NCBI GenBank assembly: GCA_902767135.1
Contig: CACXGE010000103.1
Location: 1-39,412, forward strand
Direction: 5' to 3'
Length of the DNA: 39,412 nucleotides
Source of the DNA: an uncultured Lachnospiraceae bacterium
Lineage (GTDB): Bacteria; Bacillota; Clostridia; Lachnospirales; Lachnospiraceae
The notes under the pieces were generated by a model. It did not search any database, was not told where the DNA came from, and worked only from the letters and a program-made list of their open reading frames with translations. Positions 6,680-13,336 of this stretch are shown here, one piece after another; the first letter of the stretch is position 1, and the number at the start of each line of letters is the position of its first letter. The translations under genes and the position numbers were made by a program.

Positions 6680-7384
6680 TTATGATAAGTTCAGTCCTTT
6701 TAACAGGGATGCCAACGAGGTGGAAGCCTCTTCCCCACTGATATACTCTACTGGTTGTTCCTTTTGGGCAGCTAATTCTTCCTGTTCCTCCAAGGCTTTG
6801 ATGCTTAAACCGATCTTTCCCTCTTTCACATCCAGAACCTTTGCTTTCACTTCCTGACCAATCTTAAGTTCTTCCTTTGGCGATTTCAAATGCCTGTTAC
6901 AGATTTGACTAATATGCACTAGCCCTGACAATGATTCCTCCTGAATGGTAAAACGGATAAATGCACCATATGGCATAAGACTTTCCACCACACCCTGCAC
7001 AATCTGTCCTGGCTGAATACTTGCAATGCGCTCTTCCTTTGCCTGTCTAGCTTTTTCTTTTAAAACTTCTTTTGCTGACAATACAAGCTTTTCATTGTCC
7101 GAATCTACATCAATGATGACCACCTCTAATTTCTTTCCTAAGTAATCTTCTGTGTTTTCTACGTAATTCATGGCCATCTGGGATGCAGGAAGAAATCCAC
7201 GGATTCCTTCCACGTAACATATCACCCCTGCATTTACAATCCCTGCTACTTCCACCTGCAGCTTTTGTTTCTCCTCCATCATCTTTTCTAAATTTTCCCA
7301 TACCAAAACGGTATCCATATTCTCTCCATCTCCAAATTTTTCAAAAGATGCATTGATTTCATTTTCAAATTCTTCCATTCCCAT
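6680..7384 (-). CDS. S1 RNA-binding domain protein
   Basis: Cytosolic protein of 234 residues with two S1 (OB-fold) RNA-binding domains, about 41-105 and 124-198. The second has the typical VVESLMPYGAFIRF and GLVHISQI strands. The first is more diverged (GIVNAGVICYVEGIRGFLPASQM). It resembles short Firmicute relatives of ribosomal protein S1 rather than full RpsA. The N terminus is acidic and the C terminus low-complexity. AAAGGA lies 10 bases upstream of the chosen ATG. It is the last gene of a minus-strand cluster with ydjM-like, dtd and AI-2E-family genes. RNA binding is well supported; the target is unknown. Confidence 0.85.
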   Translation of the reverse strand: MGMEEFENEINASFEKFGDGENMDTVLVWENLEKMMEEKQKLQVEVAGIVNAGVICYVEGIRGFLPASQMAMNYVENTEDYLGKKLEVVIIDVDSDNEKLVLSAKEVLKEKARQAKEERIASIQPGQIVQGVVESLMPYGAFIRFTIQEESLSGLVHISQICNRHLKSPKEELKIGQEVKAKVLDVKEGKIGLSIKALEEQEELAAQKEQPVEYISGEEASTSLASLLKGLNLS

Positions 7385-7399
7385 ATTTTTTTAATCCTT

Positions 7400-8017
7400 T
7401 CATTTCACTAATATTTTTTCAATCATTCGATAAACTTCTATTCCTCCAAGACCACAAGCACAAATAAACATAACTCCATTCATCAAACCATTGCTCTGAA
7501 ACCATCCCAGACATACCCCACCTTTATTCCACGGAAAAAATAGATTAATTTTCCTTGTATTGGTCACATCCAGCAGGATATGTGTCAAATAGCCTATAAC
7601 AAAATACGGAAGATACTTTATTGGAACAATAAGTGCAAGTACTCCCGAAAACAAGAACACACCCATAAAAGAATGGGTAAAAGTCCTATGGGGCAAATCT
7701 CTTCCATAGGCGCATAATCCCACAAAAAGCAATATACCTACGCTTTTCATCATTATGACTTCATTGCTCAACAGATAATTCTCAATCTGTACTTGAAAGC
7801 GGAATTCAAGATACCACATCAATGCAATTAAAATCAAAAAAACGCCTGTAATTTTATTTGCACTTCTATGACTTTTTGAAGTTCCAGAATCGATATCCGG
7901 CAGCAGGGAGCCCAAGGCACATATTCCAAAACCTACGGCAAAATCCAGTATATTTTTGGGCTTTATAATCGCATAGGTTGTAGCAATTCCAACTGCCAAA
8001 TGTGTCTTTCCACTCAA
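7400..8017 (-). CDS. YdjM-family membrane-bound metal-dependent hydrolase
   Basis: Integral membrane protein of the YdjM/LexA-binding hydrolase-like family. The conserved polar motifs are present: KTHLAVG at the start, LLPDIDS, RTFTHSFMG and HILLDVTN, whose His and Asp residues are thought to bind metal. Four to five hydrophobic segments follow. The start is taken as TTG at 8017 (MSGKTHLAVG), with AGGAAGG 8 bases upstream. A GTG at 8026 is possible but sits only 2-3 bases from that site. It is 15 bases upstream of the S1 gene and shortly downstream of dtd, so co-transcription is likely. Its substrate is not known. Confidence 0.8.
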   Translation of the reverse strand: MSGKTHLAVGIATTYAIIKPKNILDFAVGFGICALGSLLPDIDSGTSKSHRSANKITGVFLILIALMWYLEFRFQVQIENYLLSNEVIMMKSVGILLFVGLCAYGRDLPHRTFTHSFMGVFLFSGVLALIVPIKYLPYFVIGYLTHILLDVTNTRKINLFFPWNKGGVCLGWFQSNGLMNGVMFICACGLGGIEVYRMIEKILVK

Positions 8018-8041
8018 TCTCTGCACCTTCCTTTACATTTT

Positions 8042-8488
8042 CTAAATTTCGTCAGAATCCAACCAAATCGTGAATGGACCATCATTTAATAGCTCCACCT
8101 TCATATCAGCACCAAAAGATCCCGTTTCTACCTGCTCCACCTGTTTCTTGCACTCATGAATGATATATTCATAAAGTTCCTTTGCCATATCTGGAGGACC
8201 GGCTTTGACAAAGGAGGGACGATTTCCTTTTTTGCAATCTGCATATAGGGTAAACTGGGAAATCAAGAGCAGACCGCCCTTCACATCTTTTAAAGACAAG
8301 TTTGTCTTTCCGTTGTCATCCTCAAAAATACGAAGATTTATCATTTTTCTAATCATTTTATCGGCAATTTCCTTTGTGTCTTCTGCCGATATTCCAATTA
8401 AAACCATATACCCCTTATTGATTTTACCAATTACCTGGTCTTCTACTGTAACTTTTGAGTACTGAACTCTTTGAACTACAAATCTCAT
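8042..8488 (-). CDS. dtd: D-aminoacyl-tRNA deacylase
   Basis: Homodimeric proofreading enzyme that hydrolyses D-aminoacyl-tRNAs (such as D-Tyr-tRNA) and glycyl-tRNA(Ala), releasing the tRNA. The 148 residues match the family length. The signatures are intact: MRFVVQRV start, [20 protein letters not shown] (active-site SQFT motif) and [11 protein letters not shown] (the GP cross-subunit motif) at the C terminus. Its ATG directly follows the stop of the AI-2E-family gene with no gap, which supports one operon. Confidence 0.95.
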   Translation of the reverse strand: MRFVVQRVQYSKVTVEDQVIGKINKGYMVLIGISAEDTKEIADKMIRKMINLRIFEDDNGKTNLSLKDVKGGLLLISQFTLYADCKKGNRPSFVKAGPPDMAKELYEYIIHECKKQVEQVETGSFGADMKVELLNDGPFTIWLDSDEI

Positions 8489-9823
8489 TTATTTGTCCTC
8501 TCCTTGTTCTTTCGCATCCTGAGAGATAAGTTTTTTTAAGGTGTCCTGTTTTTTTGCTGTCACTTCTACTTCTTCCATCTCATGAATGGTATGGGCACCT
8601 TTCTCCACGTCAATATGATGTAAATCTATGTAAACCTCATCCTCAATAGGCAATTCCTTTTCCTTTAAAAGATTTTCCAATAGCTGCTGGATAATGTAAT
8701 AGATTACCGCAAATACCGGCACCCCCAAAAGCATTCCCACAAAGCCAAATAATCCGCCTCCTAAAAGGATGGCAAATACAACCCAGAAAGGTGATAAGCC
8801 TGTAAATTCTCCCAGAATTTTGGGTCCAATAATATTTCCGTCAATCTGCTGCAGTACCAAAATGAATATAATAAAATACAATCCCTTCATAGGATCTGCC
8901 AAAAAGATAAGGAAGGCACTTGGCACTGCTCCGATGTATGGTCCAAAGAACGGTATCACATTAGTAACCCCTACAATTACACTGACAAGGAGTACATACG
9001 GCATATTAAGAATGCTTAATCCTATAAAACAAAGCAAGCCAATAAGCAAAGAATCAATCATTTTCCCAGAAATAAATCCTCCAAAGATTTCATTGCTCTT
9101 TCTGGCAACTTTCAATATCTCGTTGGCTTTTTCTCTGGAAAATACAGCGTATATCATCTTCTTACTTCCCGCTTTAAACATTTCTCTGCTAGAAAGCACA
9201 TACACAGAAATAATAAAACCAATGACAATATCTACTACCACATTGAACACATTAAGGATTCCCGTAGTAATCCCTGTCACCTGCGTCAACAGTCCTGTCT
9301 TTATCCATTTTTCAAACCATTCTGTCACAGCGGATAACACAGTCTCCACCACCGATGCAATATCACTATGCTTTACTGCTATGTTTGTAAGATATTTCTC
9401 CGCACTCTCTAACTGTCCTGGCAGTGAAATCACCAGACCATAAACAGTAGAAATCAATTCCGGTATCACCAGATAGAATAATACGAAAACAATAGTTATT
9501 GCCAAGATTAGCGATATTCCTATGCTCACACCTCTGGAAATCTTGTCCGCCTTTTCTAAATTCTTCATTCGTTTTCTCAACACACCTGATAGCAGATTTT
9601 CCCAGAAATTAGCCACTGGCGACAGAATATAGGCAATTGCCATACCATAGATTACCGGTGCCAAAATCCCAAGAATCTTTTTTACAACGGCAGTAATCGC
9701 ATCCAGACGATACAAAGCGAAGAATCCCAGAATTGCAGCACACACAACAATCATGGCTGTCACTATCTGTGGTTTGTTTATGATCTGTTGTCTTACCACT
9801 TTTTTTTCTTTTTTTTCATCCAC
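8489..9823 (-). CDS. AI-2E family membrane transporter
   Basis: Polytopic membrane protein of 444 residues of the AI-2E/UPF0118 family (TqsA/YdiK/PerM). About eight hydrophobic segments are seen, with family motifs such as NVIPFFGPYIGAVP and GLSPFWVVFAILLGGGLFG. The C-terminal 60 residues are charged and cytosolic. The start is GTG at 9823, after GAGGAGAGG; the nearby ATG is out of frame and hits a stop at once. Members include transporters and Na+/H+ antiporters, so the family name does not prove autoinducer-2 transport, even though luxS lies 11 kb away. It is the first gene of the cluster that ends with the S1 gene. Confidence 0.9.
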   Translation of the reverse strand: MDEKKEKKVVRQQIINKPQIVTAMIVVCAAILGFFALYRLDAITAVVKKILGILAPVIYGMAIAYILSPVANFWENLLSGVLRKRMKNLEKADKISRGVSIGISLILAITIVFVLFYLVIPELISTVYGLVISLPGQLESAEKYLTNIAVKHSDIASVVETVLSAVTEWFEKWIKTGLLTQVTGITTGILNVFNVVVDIVIGFIISVYVLSSREMFKAGSKKMIYAVFSREKANEILKVARKSNEIFGGFISGKMIDSLLIGLLCFIGLSILNMPYVLLVSVIVGVTNVIPFFGPYIGAVPSAFLIFLADPMKGLYFIIFILVLQQIDGNIIGPKILGEFTGLSPFWVVFAILLGGGLFGFVGMLLGVPVFAVIYYIIQQLLENLLKEKELPIEDEVYIDLHHIDVEKGAHTIHEMEEVEVTAKKQDTLKKLISQDAKEQGEDK

Positions 9824-10007
9824 GTTTTCCTCTCCTCCTTCGAAATCCTCTTCTGCTCACAGCAACACAGTTGTTACTGTACACACTGTTACCATTATTA
9901 CATATTTTATCCTTAAAGTCTATTGCTAAAAATTTTTTTTGCCAGTATAATAGTCCTAAACGTTTTGTTCAGAATCACAATTCAGGTTATACTGCTTTTT
10001 TTTACGT

Positions 10008-10032
10008 ATCTGTTCAGAGTTACTGAACAGAT
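10008..10032. repeat. Family B palindrome upstream of the TtcA-like gene
   Basis: ATCTGTTCAG (10008-10017) and CTGAACAGAT (10023-10032) pair perfectly around a 5-base loop. It ends 10 bases before the -35 of the promoter at 10042-10070. The remainder of 9824-10007 shows only AT-rich sequence and no gene. Confidence 0.75.
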
Positions 10033-10041
10033 ATCTGGATA

Positions 10042-10070
10042 TTGGAAACTTGATACCTGATACCTATATA
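10042..10070 (+). promoter_or_regulatory. Sigma-A-type promoter of the TtcA-like gene
   Basis: TTGGAA (10042-10047), 17 bases, TATATA (10065-10070), placing the start near 10077, about 20 bases before the ATG at 10099. A direct repeat of GATACCT lies in the spacer. Confidence 0.55.
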
Positions 10071-10098
10071 TATGTATGTATAAGAAAGGATTTCAACG

Positions 10099-10848
10099 AT
10101 GAAACTTCAACAATTACTTAGTTTTACCAGAAAAGCCATAGACGATTACCAAATGATTGAAGAGGGCGATAAAATTGCCGTAGGCGTTTCCGGAGGCAAA
10201 GACAGTTTAACTCTCTTATATGCGCTTCATGGTCTGAAAAGATTTTATCCCAAAAAATTTGACCTTATTGCTGTAAGTGTGGACTTAGGCTATGAGGGCT
10301 TTGATTTATCTCCAATCACAGACATTTGCAAGGAACTCCAAGTAGAACACGTCATAGTCAAAACAGACATTGGAAAAATTCTCTTTGAGGACCGTATGGA
10401 AAGTAACCCCTGCTCCCTTTGTGCTAAAATGCGCAAAGGTGCCTTAAACGAAAAAGTAAAATCTTTAGGCTGTAACAAAGTAGCATACGCCCATCACATG
10501 GATGATATAGTGGAAACCATGATACTGTCTTTGATATTCGAAGGAAGATTCTACTCCTTCTCTCCAAAAACGTTTTTGGACCGTATGGAATTGACCGTAA
10601 TCCGCCCCATGATGTATGTAAAAGAGGCAGATGTAATAGGCTTTATCCATAAATACCATTTACCTATTGTAAAAAATCCGTGTAAAGCGGACGGATACAC
10701 CAAACGTCAATACGCAAAAGAGTTGGTGGCAGATTTAAACAGGACGCACCCCGGTGCAAAGGACAGGATGTTCCGTGCAATCTTAAATGGTAATATCTCT
10801 GGATGGCCGGAACGCAATCCTTCTGCTAAATTGCCAAAGAAAAAGTAA
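10099..10848 (+). CDS. TtcA-like tRNA 2-thiolation ATPase
   Basis: Cytosolic PP-loop ATPase of 249 residues, TtcA/TilS superfamily. TtcA adenylates C32 of tRNA and, with a 4Fe-4S cluster, replaces O2 by sulfur. The PP-loop SGGKDS is at 31-36. Three Cys at 105, 108 (PCSLCAKMRKG) and 195 (NPCKADGY) match the cluster ligand pattern of TtcA. HHMDD follows at about 132-136. It is shorter than E. coli TtcA (about 310), as usual for Clostridia. AAAGGA lies upstream of the ATG. The exact position modified cannot be told from sequence, so no gene symbol is given. Confidence 0.85.
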   Translation: MKLQQLLSFTRKAIDDYQMIEEGDKIAVGVSGGKDSLTLLYALHGLKRFYPKKFDLIAVSVDLGYEGFDLSPITDICKELQVEHVIVKTDIGKILFEDRMESNPCSLCAKMRKGALNEKVKSLGCNKVAYAHHMDDIVETMILSLIFEGRFYSFSPKTFLDRMELTVIRPMMYVKEADVIGFIHKYHLPIVKNPCKADGYTKRQYAKELVADLNRTHPGAKDRMFRAILNGNISGWPERNPSAKLPKKK

Positions 10849-10868
10849 ATTACTTCATCCATCTATTG

Positions 10869-10885
10869 ACTAAACTGTTACGAAA
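10869..10885. repeat. Half of a family A palindrome
   Basis: ACTAAACTGTTACGAAA matches the right arm and flank of family A (compare 111-117). The left arm is not recognisable. It sits between the TtcA-like gene and the recombinase gene. Confidence 0.45.
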
Positions 10886-10919
10886 CTGTCACATCAACAC
10901 CACAAAGGGGGACAACATC

Positions 10920-11981
10920 ATGGCTGACCGTACCTATCACGAACAAGTGAATATTGAAAACGATAAAAAACTCCGTGAAAAGCTGAGAGAATTTCCCGAC
11001 TTTTGTAGAGATTTTTTTCGTGGAATTGAATCCAGCACTTCATCCAGGACACGTATTTCCTATGCTTATGATTTGGGAATATTCTTTGACTTTCTAAAGG
11101 AGACAAATCCGGAAATCGCCTCTATTGGTATTAAGAATATTACACTTTCTCACCTGGAAAAATTAAAATCTGTAGATATCGAAGAATATCTGGAGTATCT
11201 TAAATACTATGTTAAGGACGGAGTGGAGCACACCAACGACGAGCGTGGAAAGGCCCGCAAGCTTTCTTCCTTAAAAACCTTTTTCAACTATTTTTTCAAA
11301 AAGGAATTACTGCCAAATAATCCTGTTCTTTTTGTCAGCACACCAAAGATTCACGACAAAAACATCATTCGTCTTGATACAGACGAAATTGCTATGTTAC
11401 TAGACTCAGTAGAACAGGGAGACAAACTGACCAAAAATCAAAAAAACTTTCACAACAAAACAAAGCTTCGTGATTTAGCACTTCTTACTCTGCTGCTGGG
11501 AACCGGAATTCGTGTATCAGAATGTGTAGGAATTGACCTAAATGATATCGATTTTAAAAATGGTGGAATTAAAATTCGACGAAAGGGAGGGAACGAAGTT
11601 GTTATTTACTTTGGGCCTGAGGTGGAAATTGCACTGTTAAATTATATTGAGGAGCGAGAATTAACCGAAGCTGTGGAAGGTCACGAAAATGCCCTTTTCC
11701 TTTCCCTTCAGAGGAAACGAATCAGTGTCCGAAGCGTGGAAAAGCTGGTAAAAAAATACGCCCAGACAGTTACCCAGTTAAAAAAAATTACGCCTCATAA
11801 ACTGCGAAGCACCTATGGCACCGCCCTATATAAAGAGACAGGGGATATTTATCTTGTGGCCGACGTTCTGGGTCACAAAGATGTAAACACCACTAGAAAA
11901 CACTATGCTGCAATCGACGAAGACCGAAGACGTTACGCTGCGGATAAGGTGCATTTACGTGAGGAAAGGGATTTGCTGTAA
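10920..11981 (+). CDS. Tyrosine recombinase (XerC/XerD-like)
   Basis: Tyrosine recombinase of 353 residues with a full catalytic set: Arg198 (GTGIRVSE), Lys222, His293 and Arg296 (HKLRSTYG), His319 (LGHKDVNTT) and Tyr329. An N-terminal SAM-like core-binding domain covers about 25-135. The ATG at 10920 is chosen because AAAGGGGG lies about 8 bases upstream; in-frame codons back to 10866 overlap a half repeat. It is longer than typical XerC/D (about 300), and no prophage or attachment site is seen beside it, so it could be a chromosomal Xer-type enzyme or an orphan integrase. It stands between the TtcA-like gene and the SOS divergon. Confidence 0.88.
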   Translation: MADRTYHEQVNIENDKKLREKLREFPDFCRDFFRGIESSTSSRTRISYAYDLGIFFDFLKETNPEIASIGIKNITLSHLEKLKSVDIEEYLEYLKYYVKDGVEHTNDERGKARKLSSLKTFFNYFFKKELLPNNPVLFVSTPKIHDKNIIRLDTDEIAMLLDSVEQGDKLTKNQKNFHNKTKLRDLALLTLLLGTGIRVSECVGIDLNDIDFKNGGIKIRRKGGNEVVIYFGPEVEIALLNYIEERELTEAVEGHENALFLSLQRKRISVRSVEKLVKKYAQTVTQLKKITPHKLRSTYGTALYKETGDIYLVADVLGHKDVNTTRKHYAAIDEDRRRYAADKVHLREERDLL

Positions 11982-12025
11982 GGCTTCCGTATCGCACTGT
12001 GTATTTTTACTACAGTCCGGGGAAC

Positions 12026-12064
12026 TTTGCGTATCTGTTCAGTGACTCTGAACAGATACGCAAA
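12026..12064. repeat. Family B palindrome with the longest perfect arms
   Basis: TTTGCGTATCTGTTCAG (12026-12042) and its reverse complement (12048-12064) are perfect 17-bp arms around TGACT. It lies between the convergent recombinase and LysM genes and could terminate both, although only weak T-rich sequence follows. Confidence 0.8.
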
Positions 12065-12074
12065 TTATATATTT

Positions 12075-12479
12075 TTAATATTTGTACTCCATACTGTAAT
12101 ATGGCACCGTCAATGCCTCCCCGGCACAGATTCTGTCTCCTGAAATATGATTGATACTCTTTACCTCTCTGATATAATTCTGGATACCTCCAAATTCCTC
12201 ACTATTGTATTCATTTGCAATGTCCCATAATGTCTCACCTACTGCCACTGTTACCGTTGTATAATACTTGTATCTTATCATTTCTTCCGCTTTTTCATTT
12301 TCATAGGACATTCCCTTCTCATTCCCAGCTTTGGAAATCAATGTGCTGATAGAGATGAAGCTCAAAACAGCCAAACATATCAGCACCACTGAACAAATTC
12401 TAAGATGAAGCTGCTTTTTTCTGCTTTCCATGGATAATCGTAAATTTTCTCTTCTCAAACGTTCCTCTCTCTGACTCAT
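12075..12479 (-). CDS. SOS-regulated LysM cell-division suppressor (YneA-like)
   Basis: Small membrane-anchored LysM protein of 134 residues. A charged cytosolic N terminus (1-26) precedes one membrane segment (about 27-48), then a linker and a single LysM domain (about 73-127, VAVGETLWDIANEYN onwards) outside the cell. This layout and the position opposite lexA match B. subtilis YneA, which blocks division during the SOS response. The ATG at 12479 follows GGAGG by 7 bases; an in-frame start at 12509 lacks such a site. LexA boxes lie in its promoter spacer (12541-12554) and near its start site (12503-12516). YneA function is inferred from layout, not proven by similarity. Confidence 0.85.
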   Translation of the reverse strand: MSQREERLRRENLRLSMESRKKQLHLRICSVVLICLAVLSFISISTLISKAGNEKGMSYENEKAEEMIRYKYYTTVTVAVGETLWDIANEYNSEEFGGIQNYIREVKSINHISGDRICAGEALTVPYYSMEYKY

Positions 12480-12502
12480 AACACTACCTCCGTTTATCAA
12501 TT

Positions 12503-12516
12503 CGTACATTTGTTCG
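12503..12516. promoter_or_regulatory. LexA box near the LysM gene start site
   Basis: CGTACATTTGTTCG differs from the Gram-positive SOS box (CGAAC-N4-GTTYG) at one position of the conserved arms. It covers the region just downstream of the predicted transcription start (about 12523) of the YneA-like gene. Confidence 0.65.
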
Positions 12517-12529
12517 TTTTCTTATTTTT

Positions 12530-12558
12530 ATTATATTCATCGAACGTATGTTTGTCAA
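12530..12558 (-). promoter_or_regulatory. Consensus sigma-A promoter of the YneA-like gene
   Basis: On the minus strand TTGACA (12558-12553), 17 bases, TATAAT (12535-12530): a full consensus match. Such a strong promoter would need tight repression, and the perfect LexA box at 12541-12554 fills the spacer. Confidence 0.85.
12541..12554. promoter_or_regulatory. Perfect LexA (SOS) box
   Basis: CGAACGTATGTTTG fits the B. subtilis-type consensus CGAACRNRYGTTYG at every position. It lies between the -35 and -10 of the YneA-like promoter and about 26 bases upstream of the lexA -35. Confidence 0.9.
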
Positions 12559-12579
12559 TATGTTCTCGAACAAATTTTC

Positions 12580-12608
12580 TTGAACAAACGTTTGAAATAT
12601 GGTACAAT
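12580..12608 (+). promoter_or_regulatory. lexA promoter with overlapping LexA box
   Basis: TTGAAC (12580-12585), 17 bases, TACAAT (12603-12608). The box TGAACAAACGTTTG (12581-12594), one change from consensus, overlaps the -35, as expected for lexA autorepression. Confidence 0.85.
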
Positions 12609-12641
12609 CTTTTCAAATACATAGATAAAGGAGATAGGATT

Positions 12642-13256
12642 ATGGCATATGGAAAAATCACAAAGAAACAGTCAGAAATCTTGGAATACATAAAAAACGA
12701 AATACTAAACAAAGGATATCCGCCATCTGTGCGGGATATTTGCGAAGCAGTGGGACTTCGTTCTACTTCTTCCGTTCACGCCCATCTTGAAACGCTTGAA
12801 AAAAATGGCTATATCCGTCGTGATCCCACCAAACCACGTGCCATAGAAATTCTTGATGACAACTTTAACCTTGTTCGCCGGGAAGTTGTCAATGTCCCAC
12901 TGGTAGGTCAGGTAGCAGCAGGTGAGCCCATTCTGGCAGTTCAAAATATAGAAAGCTATTTTCCCGTTCCTGCCGAGTATATGCCAGCAAACGAGTCATT
13001 CATGTTGCGTGTAAAAGGAGAAAGCATGATAAATGCTGGTATCTTTGATGGTGACACCATCATGGTGGAGCGCACAAAGGATGTTCACAATGGTGACATT
13101 GTGGTGGCGTTATTAGATGATTCTGCCACTGTGAAAACTTTTTACAAGGAATCCGATCATATTCGTTTACAACCGGAAAATGATGCCTTGGACCCTATTA
13201 TTGTTACCGATGTAGACATTATCGGAAAAGTATTCGGCGTACTGAGATTATTTTAA
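12642..13256 (+). CDS. lexA: SOS repressor LexA
   Basis: Transcriptional repressor of the DNA-damage response, 204 residues, the family length. The winged-helix N-terminal domain (about 1-66) carries the recognition helix around SVRDICEAVGLRSTSSVHAHL. The self-cleavage site is Ala93-Gly94 (VGQVAAGEP), and the catalytic dyad is Ser128 (KGESM) and Lys165 (SATVKTF). The ATG at 12642 is preceded by AAAGGAGA. An in-frame extension upstream runs through the operator region and is rejected. It is divergent from the LysM gene, and both promoters carry LexA boxes. Confidence 0.97.
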   Translation: MAYGKITKKQSEILEYIKNEILNKGYPPSVRDICEAVGLRSTSSVHAHLETLEKNGYIRRDPTKPRAIEILDDNFNLVRREVVNVPLVGQVAAGEPILAVQNIESYFPVPAEYMPANESFMLRVKGESMINAGIFDGDTIMVERTKDVHNGDIVVALLDDSATVKTFYKESDHIRLQPENDALDPIIVTDVDIIGKVFGVLRLF

Positions 13257-13266
13257 TAGAAAAAGG

Positions 13267-13295
13267 GTATCTGTTCAGTAGTTCTGAACAGATAC
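13267..13295. repeat. Family B palindrome after lexA
   Basis: GTATCTGTTCAG (13267-13278) and CTGAACAGATAC (13284-13295) pair perfectly around TAGTT. It is 10 bases after the lexA stop and directly before the terminator at 13298. Confidence 0.8.
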
Positions 13296-13297
13296 AT

Positions 13298-13336
13298 AAA
13301 AGGATGGTTTGGTAAAACCAAATCCATCCTTTTTTT
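13298..13336. terminator. Bidirectional terminator, lexA / transglutaminase gene
   Basis: AAAAGGATGG with inner TTTGG pairs to CCAAA and CCATCCTTTT, followed by a T run on the plus strand and A/T-rich sequence on the other. It separates lexA from the convergent transglutaminase gene, whose stop begins at 13338. Confidence 0.85.

Noticed and set aside
12562..12571. GTTCTCGAAC as a fourth LexA box
   Set aside because: It has the half-sites in reversed order (GTTC then GAAC), with the wrong spacing for the SOS consensus.
84..13295. Dispersed palindromes as a CRISPR array
   Set aside because: They are kilobases apart, have no regular spacers and are self-complementary with terminal variation. 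No cas genes are present.
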